From CAYQJV01 sp964417925 (lineage in GTDB: Bacteria > Hydrothermota > Tepidihabitantia > B3-TA06 > CAYQJV01): a stretch of DNA of 11,194 nt. The DNA lies in the NCBI GenBank assembly GCA_964417925.1, contig CAYQJV010000047.1, positions 1 to 11,194 of the forward strand, read 5' to 3'. Below the pieces are notes generated by a model. The model was not told the DNA's origin. It did not search any database and saw only the letters and a program-made list of their open reading frames with translations. Below are positions 5,031 to 11,194 of this stretch, in pieces. Position numbers and translations under genes: made by a program. Each line of letters begins with the position of its first letter. The first letter of the stretch is position 1.

Positions 5031-6359
5031 TCAAGTAAGTCCTTTTTTCTTTAAAAATTCCACAAGAATATCCTCCAGATCTGGTTTTGTCCTTTCTTCA
5101 AGTTCATAAAATACCCGTGTTGCAGGTTTGTTTAGTTTCATAAGTTTCCTTATATCTACAGGAGTCCCTATTACGATTGAATCAGCAGGTATTGCATTCA
5201 ATATCTCTTCAAGTTCTTCCATCTGTTCCTTTCCATATCCAAGACATGGAAGAAGATTTCTAACATGAGAATATTTTTTTAATGTATCTCTTATGCTTCC
5301 TATTACGTAAGGAGTTGGATCTATTATCTCTCTGGCTCCAAATCTTTGAGAAGCAATTATACCTGCACCAAACGACATCTCTCCATGAGTAAGGGTTGGA
5401 CCATCTTCAACCACCACTACTCTTTTATCCTTTATAAGGGAAGGATCCTCTACTGAAATTTTTGAAACCGCCTCAACAATTTTTGCTCCTGAATTATATT
5501 TTCTTGCATTTTCTTTGACTTTTTCAATGCCCTCCCTATCTGCAGTATCAACTTTGTTTATTATTATTACATCTGCCATTCTGAAAACTGAAGCTCCAGG
5601 ATGATAAGAAACCTCATGCCCAGGTCTTAGAGGATCTGCAATTACAAAGAAGATATCAGGCTTGTAGAATGGAAGATCATTATTTCCCCCTTCCCATATG
5701 ATCAGGTCAAAATCTTTTTCACATTCAGTAAGAATCCTACCATAATCAACACCTGCAAAAACCGTGGTTCCTTTTGCAAGATGTGGTTCATACTCCTCTC
5801 TTTCCTCTATAGTACATTCGTATCTATCGAGGTCTTCATAGGAAGAAAAACGCTGAACTGCCTGTTTTACAAGATCCCCATAGGGCATTGGATGCCTTAC
5901 AACACAAAAGTTGATATTCTTATCATGCAGAATCTTCGTTATTCTTCTTGACGTCGGGCTCTTACCTGCTCCTGTTCTTACAGCACCAATCGCTATCACA
6001 GGCTTTTTGGAGGAAAGCATAGTAGTTGTAGGTCCCATCAACCAGTAATCTGCACCAGCAGATATTGCCTCAGAAGCTTTATCCATCACATGGTGATAGG
6101 AAACATCGGAATAGGCAAATACGACTACATCCACATTATATTTTTTAATAAGTTGCCTTAACTGTTCTTCTGGATATATGGGAATTCCTTCAGGGTAAAG
6201 TTTACCTGCAAGTTCTGCAGGATATCTACGATTTTCTATATTAGGAATTTGCGTTGCAGTAAAAGCAACTACTTCATAGTCTTCGTTATCCCTGAAAAAT
6301 ACATTGAAATTATGAAAGTCTCTTCCCGCTGCTCCCATTATTATAACCTTCCTTTTCAT
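5031..6359 (-). CDS. cyclic 2,3-diphosphoglycerate synthetase-family GTPase-like protein
   Basis: This 442-residue protein matches the family of archaeal cyclic 2,3-diphosphoglycerate synthetase (cPGS; COG2403-type predicted GTPases), including its usual length of roughly 440-460. An N-terminal Rossmann-like part begins VIIMGAAGRDFHNFN (5-19). The nucleotide-binding part has a P-loop-like GAVRTGAGKSPTSRR (125-139). Later come IIWEGGNNDLPF (220-231), ADPLRPGHE (241-249) and a G-protein-like NKVD (268-271). In methanogens the enzyme closes 2,3-diphosphoglycerate to the thermo-protective cyclic form using ATP. Bacterial homologues are mostly uncharacterised, so this reaction is not certain here. 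It has a strong GGAGGAG ribosome site and sits 12 nt after the protease gene. It is the last gene of the operon that starts with ino1, and a terminator follows it. Confidence 0.85.
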   Translation of the reverse strand: MKRKVIIMGAAGRDFHNFNVFFRDNEDYEVVAFTATQIPNIENRRYPAELAGKLYPEGIPIYPEEQLRQLIKKYNVDVVVFAYSDVSYHHVMDKASEAISAGADYWLMGPTTTMLSSKKPVIAIGAVRTGAGKSPTSRRITKILHDKNINFCVVRHPMPYGDLVKQAVQRFSSYEDLDRYECTIEEREEYEPHLAKGTTVFAGVDYGRILTECEKDFDLIIWEGGNNDLPFYKPDIFFVIADPLRPGHEVSYHPGASVFRMADVIIINKVDTADREGIEKVKENARKYNSGAKIVEAVSKISVEDPSLIKDKRVVVVEDGPTLTHGEMSFGAGIIASQRFGAREIIDPTPYVIGSIRDTLKKYSHVRNLLPCLGYGKEQMEELEEILNAIPADSIVIGTPVDIRKLMKLNKPATRVFYELEERTKPDLEDILVEFLKKKGLT

Positions 6360-6371
6360 ACTCCTCCTTTT

Positions 6372-7925
6372 TTAAATTTCTTTAAAAAGATCATCCACAT
6401 TCTCTGCTTTCTCCAAAATTTCTATTGCCTTTTTTACCAGGGTATCATACTTTAATACTACCCGATATGCTCCAGAAAGTCCTTCATACTTTGATACAAT
6501 TTCCTGCTCAAGTTTGTGTTTTATCTCTTCTTTTGCAAATTCAAACTCTCTTTCTGTCCTTTCATCAAACTTTAATATTTTTTCTCTTTTTAAAAAAACC
6601 TTAAAATCATTTAACAGTTCATCGGTAACTACAAAATCAGCGGGTAAAATTTTATGCCTGTGGGAGTATTTTACTGCATACTTGAAAAACGCTCCCTTCG
6701 TAATAAGTTTTACAACTATCACAGGAGGGGTTTCTACTTCAACAATTATGTCAGGGATTATACCTCCTTCTCCTTTCAACAATCTGTGATGCTTACCGAG
6801 TGTATAGAACTTCGCTTCCTCTTCTTTTCTCCCTTTTCCCCTTTTTTTCCTTTCCTTTTTTACTTTATGAATATCTATACATCTACCTGAAGGAGTATAC
6901 CAGTAAGCAGTGGTAAGCTTTACGGCTCCCTGAGTTTCAAAAATTCTGTGAATGGTCTGTACCGAACCTTTTCCAAAAGTAGTATCAGAACCAAGTATCA
7001 AGGCTCTCTCCCAATCCTGTAAAGCACCTGCAAGAATCTCGGAGGCCGAAGCAGAACCATGATCTACAAGAACAATAAGAGGATACTGAGTACCTTTTAC
7101 TGCATTTCTCAATGAGTGGAATTCTCTATAACTTGCAGGAGTTCTCCCTTTGGTAACAACGATTGTTTTACCTGGCGGAAGAAAAATGTCTGTAACTTCT
7201 ACTGCCTCTCTAAGTAATCCCCCTGGATTTCCCCTTATGTCCAAAATTATTTTTTTTGCCCCCTTGTCAAATAAATAATCCAGTGCCTCTATAACTTCAT
7301 CATAAGCAGTTTCAGAAAAACCCGAAAATCTTATATACCCAATATTCTCTGTAAGCATTTCATAATAAGGTACTGCATTTATCTTTATAATCTCTCTTGT
7401 TATGGTAACTTTGAATGGATCTGGAACTCCTTCTCTTAAAATCTTTATAGTAACTTTTGTCCCAGGGTCTCCCCTTAATTTGGAAACTGCCTCATCAATT
7501 GTTATACCTTCAGTTGATTCTCCATCTATTTCAATTATCTTATCCCCTGCCTGTAACCCTGCCCTCCATGCAGGGGTGCCTTCAAGAGGGGCTATTATGG
7601 TTAAAACCTCATCCCTTATTCCAATTGTAATTCCCAACCCTCCAAACTTTCCCGTAGTAGAAACCTGAAGATTCGAATACTCCTTCTTGTTAAGATAAGT
7701 ACTGTAAGGATCAAGTCTCTCAAGCATTCCTTTAAGAGCATTTTCAATAAGTTCATCTGCGGTTACTTCTGTAACATAGTTTCTCTTCACAAGTGCAAAA
7801 ACTCTTGCAAAAAGTTTCAAAGACTCATATATATTATCCTTCTCTGCCCACAACTTTGTAGCAAACCAACCTGAAAATACAATTCCAAAAATGGCAAGTA
7901 GAATCCATATTTTTTTATTCTTCAT
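6372..7925 (-). CDS. S41-family carboxy-terminal processing protease
   Basis: This is a membrane-anchored, periplasm- or wall-facing serine protease of the CtpA/Prc family, which trims C-termini of exported proteins. An N-terminal membrane segment (about 5-22) is followed by a helical region with LDPYSTYL (71-78). A PDZ domain lies at about 95-175 (GLGITIG ... GTPAWRAGLQAGDKIIEIDG). The S41 catalytic core contains ILDIRGNPGG (227-236), Ser293 in the SASASEILAGAL block, and Lys319 with Gln323 in GKGSVQ. The family's Ser-Lys dyad is intact. Where most members have a short turn between TPSGR and IIPDI there is a basic insert (about 353-386) with KKERKKRGKGRK. A C-terminal region of about 115 residues extends it to 517 residues, longer than typical Ctp. 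It overlaps tmk by 11 nt and has an AAAGGAG ribosome site. Confidence 0.93.
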   Translation of the reverse strand: MKNKKIWILLAIFGIVFSGWFATKLWAEKDNIYESLKLFARVFALVKRNYVTEVTADELIENALKGMLERLDPYSTYLNKKEYSNLQVSTTGKFGGLGITIGIRDEVLTIIAPLEGTPAWRAGLQAGDKIIEIDGESTEGITIDEAVSKLRGDPGTKVTIKILREGVPDPFKVTITREIIKINAVPYYEMLTENIGYIRFSGFSETAYDEVIEALDYLFDKGAKKIILDIRGNPGGLLREAVEVTDIFLPPGKTIVVTKGRTPASYREFHSLRNAVKGTQYPLIVLVDHGSASASEILAGALQDWERALILGSDTTFGKGSVQTIHRIFETQGAVKLTTAYWYTPSGRCIDIHKVKKERKKRGKGRKEEEAKFYTLGKHHRLLKGEGGIIPDIIVEVETPPVIVVKLITKGAFFKYAVKYSHRHKILPADFVVTDELLNDFKVFLKREKILKFDERTEREFEFAKEEIKHKLEQEIVSKYEGLSGAYRVVLKYDTLVKKAIEILEKAENVDDLFKEI

Positions 7926-8556
7926 AAACTCCTTTCCTTTTCAAAAAATCCATAATGGTTCTTTTTATCTCTTCGTGTAATTCATCCTTATCTTTTTCTC
8001 CATTAAAAACCTTTATCCTTTTGGGAGCTCTCCTTGCAAGTGATAGGTAAGTAGCCCTCACAAGGGCATGAAATTTTTTACCTTCTTGTTCTATTCTATC
8101 TTTATTTTTATCTAACCTTGCAAGAGCTTTATTAACATCAATATCTACAATAATAGTAAGGTCTGGGGAAAGTCCCCCTGTGGCAAATTTGTTAAGTCTT
8201 GAGACAACCTTAAGGGTCAACCCTCTACCCGCTCCTTGATATGCCAAAGAGGAAAGCTCATATCTATCAGTTATTACTACTGCTTTATCAACAAACAGAC
8301 TTCTCCGTATAAGTTTTGCCACATGTTCACTCCTTGAAGCAAGATAAAGCAGAAGTTCGGTTTTAGGATGCATACCTTTAAACGCCGGATCAAGAAGAAT
8401 TTCTCTTATCTTTTCACCACAGGGGGTTCCACCAGGCTCTCTTGTAAAAACAGCGGGTATATTTTTACTTTTAAGATATTCATACATCATTTTAGCCTGG
8501 GTGGTTTTCCCAGACCCTTCTATTCCTTCAAAAGCGATGAGCACTCCTCTCTTCAT
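7915..8556 (-). CDS. tmk: thymidylate kinase
   Basis: This cytoplasmic enzyme phosphorylates dTMP to dTDP with ATP, for DNA synthesis. It has 213 residues, the normal length. The P-loop is FEGIEGSGKTTQ (9-20). The dTMP-binding TREPGGTP (38-45), the DRY motif (97-99) with SSLAYQGAGR (102-111), and a lid-like region RIEQEGKKFH (about 174-183) are all present. It starts 5 nt after the ino1 stop codon without a clear Shine-Dalgarno, so translation probably depends on coupling to ino1. It ends 11 nt inside the protease gene. Its place between ino1 and a protease suggests a housekeeping operon grouped for expression rather than for one pathway. Confidence 0.95.
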   Translation of the reverse strand: MKRGVLIAFEGIEGSGKTTQAKMMYEYLKSKNIPAVFTREPGGTPCGEKIREILLDPAFKGMHPKTELLLYLASRSEHVAKLIRRSLFVDKAVVITDRYELSSLAYQGAGRGLTLKVVSRLNKFATGGLSPDLTIIVDIDVNKALARLDKNKDRIEQEGKKFHALVRATYLSLARRAPKRIKVFNGEKDKDELHEEIKRTIMDFLKRKGVYEE

Positions 8557-8561
8557 TCAGT

Positions 8562-9665
8562 TTATTTTTTCTCTTTAGACTCCTTTGACTTAATTCCATA
8601 CTTCTGAATAAAGTTTTCCAGTTTTTTCCTTGCAATATAGTCGGGATACTGAACTGGAGGGCTTTTCATAAAATAGGAAGAAGGTTCAATAATTGCACCA
8701 GAAAGCCCATTATCAAGAGCAAGCTTTGCGCATCTTATTGCATCTATCATCACACCAGCTGAGTTAGGAGAATCCCATACTTCAAGTTTAAGCTCAAGAT
8801 TCAAAGGCACATCTCCGAATGTCTGACCTTCTATCCTCATGTATGCCCATTTTCTATCGGTAAGCCAGGCAACATAATCTGAAGGACCAATATACACGTT
8901 CTCTTCACCAAGGTCATATGGAATCATTGAAGTCACTGCCTGGGTCTTTGAAATTTTCTTAGAGTGAAGCCTTGAACGTTCAAGCATGTTTAAAAAGTCA
9001 GTATTACCACCAACATTCAACTGAGCAGTTCTCAAAATCTTAACCCCCCTTTCCACAAACAACCTTACGAGTGTCCTGTGAACTATCGTCGCACCCACTT
9101 GAGACTTTATATCATCACCTATCACAGGAAGCTTTTTATCTTTAAATCTCTTTGCCCAGTATTTACTTGATGCAATGAACACTGGAATACCATTTACAAA
9201 TGCACACCCTGCTTCAAGAACCTGCTCCACATACCATTTTGTTGCTTCCTCACTTCCCACAGGAAGAAAGTTCACCACCACATCGGTTTTTGTCTCCTTT
9301 AAAAGTCTCACTATATCTGCAGTAGGGCCTGGAGCAGGAGTAATAATTTTTTTTAGGTACTCACCCAATCCATCATGAGTCATTCCTCTTACAACTTTTA
9401 CACCCAGTTTCGGAACCTTTGCAAATACATAGGTATTGTTGGGCTTTGTATATATTGCTTGAGCAAGATCCTTTCCAACCTTCCTTTTGTCTATATCAAT
9501 TCCAAGAGTAAACTCTATATCTCTTATATGATATCCACCAAGATTCACATGCATTATTCCTGGAATTACATCATCCTCTTTGGCATTTCTGTAATAGTAC
9601 ACCCCCTGAACCAGAGAGGATGCACAATTTCCAACTCCAATAATTGCCACCCTTACTTTTGGCAT
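8562..9665 (-). CDS. ino1: inositol-3-phosphate (myo-inositol-1-phosphate) synthase
   Basis: This enzyme converts glucose 6-phosphate to inositol phosphate with NAD as internal redox cofactor, the entry step to inositol lipids and inositol-based solutes. The start is best placed at the ATG at 9665 (367 residues). A GTG two codons upstream lies inside the ribosome site AAGGAGGT and cannot be used with it. Seen are the NAD-binding IIGVGNCASSLVQG (8-21), VVVNFLPVGSEEAT (129-142), IGDDIKSQVGATIVHR (182-197), QLNVGGNTDFLNM (215-227) and SKKISKTQAV (235-244) with the lysines of the active-site region. These features fit the short prokaryotic Ino1 type. It leads a four-gene operon with its own promoter and a hairpin at the mRNA 5' end. 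Possible users of the product are the CDP-alcohol phosphatidyltransferase at 1333 or solute enzymes outside the window. Confidence 0.94.
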   Translation of the reverse strand: MPKVRVAIIGVGNCASSLVQGVYYYRNAKEDDVIPGIMHVNLGGYHIRDIEFTLGIDIDKRKVGKDLAQAIYTKPNNTYVFAKVPKLGVKVVRGMTHDGLGEYLKKIITPAPGPTADIVRLLKETKTDVVVNFLPVGSEEATKWYVEQVLEAGCAFVNGIPVFIASSKYWAKRFKDKKLPVIGDDIKSQVGATIVHRTLVRLFVERGVKILRTAQLNVGGNTDFLNMLERSRLHSKKISKTQAVTSMIPYDLGEENVYIGPSDYVAWLTDRKWAYMRIEGQTFGDVPLNLELKLEVWDSPNSAGVMIDAIRCAKLALDNGLSGAIIEPSSYFMKSPPVQYPDYIARKKLENFIQKYGIKSKESKEKK

Positions 9666-9692
9666 ATTCACCTCCTTTCAATTGAAAATTCC

Positions 9693-9720
9693 AATAGGAT
9701 TTTTTATGAAAAATCCTATT
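9693..9720 (-). promoter_or_regulatory. perfect 12-bp inverted repeat at the ino1 transcript 5' end
   Basis: AATAGGATTTTT (9693-9704), loop TATG, AAAAATCCTATT (9709-9720) is an exact 12-bp stem with a 4-nt loop, between the ino1 promoter and its ribosome site. The predicted transcription start (about 9721) falls right at its edge. It could be an operator for a dimeric repressor at +1, or a 5'-terminal mRNA-stabilising hairpin. A second perfect palindrome, TTTCAATTGAAA (9676-9687), touches the Shine-Dalgarno. Confidence 0.7.
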
Positions 9721-9727
9721 ATTTATG

Positions 9728-9755
9728 ATACTATTCAAATTTTAAAAAAAGTCAA
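9728..9755 (-). promoter_or_regulatory. sigma70-type promoter of the ino1 operon
   Basis: On the minus strand TTGACT (9755-9750), a 16-nt spacer and TAGTAT (9733-9728) form a plausible promoter for ino1. The -35 box lies in GTTTTCTTGACT, which is identical to the -35 surroundings of the divergent alr promoter. The -10 box matches consensus at only four of six bases. Confidence 0.5.
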
Positions 9756-9865
9756 GAAAACAAAAGTCATTTAACTTATTGATTTATAAAGGAAATAGTA
9801 AAAACAACTTTTTAAGCAATTTTTAAAGGTTACCCAGCACAAAAGTTTTGATAAAAAGTGTTTTC

Positions 9866-9893
9866 TTGACTATTCTTATTTATTAAATAAAAT
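9866..9893 (+). promoter_or_regulatory. sigma70-type promoter of alr, giving a leaderless message
   Basis: TTGACT (9866-9871), 16 nt, TAAAAT (9888-9893). The expected start point, 7 nt after the -10 box, coincides with the A of the alr ATG at 9900. No Shine-Dalgarno is present before that ATG (TTTCTAA precedes it), in agreement with leaderless initiation. Confidence 0.6.
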
Positions 9894-9899
9894 TTCTAA

Positions 9900-11063
9900 A
9901 TGGAAAAAAACAAAGGTAGAGTGTGGGCAGAGATTGATCTTTCAGCATGCATAGAAAACTTCAGAAAAATAAAAGATATTGTTAAAAAAAGTAAAATACT
10001 GGTTGCAATAAAAGCAGATGCTTATGGACATGGAGCAAGAGAAATAGCAAAAGTTCTGGAAAAAGAAGGAGCCTATATGTTTGGAGTTGCAGATGTAGAA
10101 GAAGGGATAGACCTCAGAGAAAAGGCAAAAACAAAATCAAAGATTCTTGTATTAAGCCCGATCCCCTACCATTTTACAGATGCATTGTTTGAATATAAAC
10201 TTACTCCTACAATAACTGAAATAGATTTTGCTAAAATTTTGAATGAAAAGGCAAAAAAACATAGAAAAAAAATAAAAGTTCATGTAGAAGTTGATACAGG
10301 AATGGGTAGAACCGGCGTAGATGAGGAAAAGATATTTGAGTTTATGGACGAATTAAACAATCTTAAAAATATTGAGATTGAAGGAGTATTTACACATTTT
10401 CCATCAGCAGAACAGGACAAAAAATTTACATTACAACAGATAAAAAGATTTGAAAAGATAATCAAAAAATTAAAAGAAAAAATACCCAGATTAATTGCCC
10501 ATGCTGCAAATTCTGCTGGGATTTTGAATTATAAAAATTCTTACTTTGATATGGTAAGACCAGGACTGGCAATATATGGTATAAATCCAAACAGAAAAGC
10601 AAAAATATCTTTAAAGCCTGTAATGAAACTTTATACAAGAATCGTAAATTTAAGACAGATGAAAAAAGGAAAAACAATAAGTTATGGAAGGACATATAAA
10701 CTTGATAGAGACGCAAAAATAGCGGTTTTATCAGTAGGATACGGAGATGGATATCCAAGAAATCTTTCCAATAAAGGAAAAGTAATAGTACATGGCAAAA
10801 AGGTAAACATAGTAGGAGTGGTATGTATGGACTTAACGATGGTTGATGTATCTAAAATAAAAGATTTGAAAATAGGAGATAAAGTGACACTTCTTGGAGA
10901 AGATGGTGGTGAGAAAATAACAGCCTCTGAAATTGCAGAGTGGGCAGATACCATTCCCTATGAAATAATCTCAAGAATTTCAAGAAGGGTTCCAAGATTC
11001 TACATAAAAAATGGAAAGTTACTTGGAGCAAGAACACTTTTGAATTCATGGGTAAAGGCATGA
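9900..11063 (+). CDS. alr: alanine racemase
   Basis: This PLP enzyme interconverts L- and D-alanine, supplying D-alanine for peptidoglycan, and acts in the cytoplasm. It has 387 residues, the standard length. The PLP lysine is K38 in VAIKADAYGHG (35-45). The barrel has VDTGMGRTG (131-139, with R136), EGVFTHF (161-167) and FDMVRPGLAIYG (216-227). The second catalytic base is Tyr262 in ISYGRTY. SVGYGDGYPR (278-287) and VCMDLTMVDV (308-317) complete the C-terminal domain. The start is the first in-frame ATG. It has no ribosome site but sits exactly at the predicted transcript start. It is divergent from ino1 across 234 nt and overlaps the following DUF1844 gene by 4 nt (ATGA), so the two are probably co-transcribed. 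Confidence 0.96.
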   Translation: MEKNKGRVWAEIDLSACIENFRKIKDIVKKSKILVAIKADAYGHGAREIAKVLEKEGAYMFGVADVEEGIDLREKAKTKSKILVLSPIPYHFTDALFEYKLTPTITEIDFAKILNEKAKKHRKKIKVHVEVDTGMGRTGVDEEKIFEFMDELNNLKNIEIEGVFTHFPSAEQDKKFTLQQIKRFEKIIKKLKEKIPRLIAHAANSAGILNYKNSYFDMVRPGLAIYGINPNRKAKISLKPVMKLYTRIVNLRQMKKGKTISYGRTYKLDRDAKIAVLSVGYGDGYPRNLSNKGKVIVHGKKVNIVGVVCMDLTMVDVSKIKDLKIGDKVTLLGEDGGEKITASEIAEWADTIPYEIISRISRRVPRFYIKNGKLLGARTLLNSWVKA

Positions 11064-11194
11064 ATGGTCCAAGTTTTATTGAACTTGTTCTAACTGTTGC
11101 AGCGGGGGCCCTTGAAACTTTTAGAAGAAAGAAAGAGGAGAGGGATCTCAATGTAGCGAAATTTTCTATTGATCTTCTTTTAATATTAAAAGAA
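11060..11194 (+). CDS. DUF1844-family protein (N-terminal part, cut by window edge)
   Basis: The frame begins with ATG at 11060, overlapping the alr stop as ATGA, and stays open for 45 codons to the window edge. The fragment reads MNGPSFIELVLTVAAGALET, then a short charged stretch (FRRKKEERD), then LNVAKFSIDLLLILKE. This order of a small hydrophobic helix, a charged link and the [LV]-x-x-AK-x-x-ID-x-L-x-x-LKE helix is that of the small, uncharacterised DUF1844 proteins, usually around 80-120 residues. The identification is by eye and partial. The family has no known function, so none is given here. Confidence 0.7.
   Translation, partial: MNGPSFIELVLTVAAGALETFRRKKEERDLNVAKFSIDLLLILKE

Noticed and set aside
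6249..7668. Several plus-strand open frames opposite the GTPase-like and protease genes
   Set aside because: They lie inside well-supported genes on the other strand, have no family resemblance and no ribosome sites.
9666..9671. GTG at 9671 as the start of ino1
   Set aside because: It overlaps the Shine-Dalgarno AAGGAGGT itself. The ATG at 9665 has normal spacing and directly begins the Rossmann strand.

Overview
The window is a contig piece from an AT-rich bacterial genome. It contains an exact 100-N run, so it is a draft or metagenome-type assembly. The gene content suggests an anaerobe, possibly a thermophile: a ferredoxin-dependent 2-oxoacid oxidoreductase (KorB/KorG), an inositol-phosphate synthase, and a member of the cyclic 2,3-diphosphoglycerate synthetase family. 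Proteins are Lys/Glu-rich, genes are tightly packed with many short overlaps, and the cell-wall gene alr and the S41 protease point to Bacteria rather than Archaea. An uncultivated WOR-3-like or similar deep lineage is a guess from general gene style only; I cannot assign a taxon.

Layout. (1) Positions 2-1884, plus strand: an overlapping operon korB (partial) - korG - ndk - CDP-alcohol phosphatidyltransferase. (2) Positions 1828-3364, minus strand: a polyprenol-phosphate-mannose synthase-like GT2 followed by a rhamnosyltransferase-type GT2. The last gene overlaps the end of the phosphatidyltransferase tail-to-tail by 57 bp. A near-consensus promoter lies almost on top of the first start codon. 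(3) Positions 3365-4187: an AT-rich non-coding stretch with duplicated TTGACA-containing elements, a good promoter, and a long (TACA)n tetranucleotide array interrupted by the assembly gap. (4) Positions 4188-4853, plus strand: a two-domain protein ending in a Roadblock/LC7 domain, with a perfect internal ribosome binding site in front of that domain. (5) A GC hairpin terminator at 4883-4905, oriented for the minus strand. (6) Positions 5031-9665, minus strand: a four-gene operon ino1 - tmk - S41 protease - cDPG-synthetase-like GTPase. (7) A divergent promoter region, then alr and the start of a DUF1844 gene on the plus strand up to the window edge.

How the genes fit together. Ino1, the CDP-alcohol phosphatidyltransferase and the two GT2 enzymes could together make inositol- and sugar-containing lipids or solutes, but they are not in one operon. 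Ndk and Tmk both serve nucleotide supply. Most genes are recognisable housekeeping families. The least explained part is the repeat-bearing leader plus the Roadblock gene with two possible translation starts. The regulatory architecture (leaderless-type promoters, a mirrored 12-nt motif at the divergent promoters, a 5'-terminal hairpin on the ino1 message) is also worth a look.
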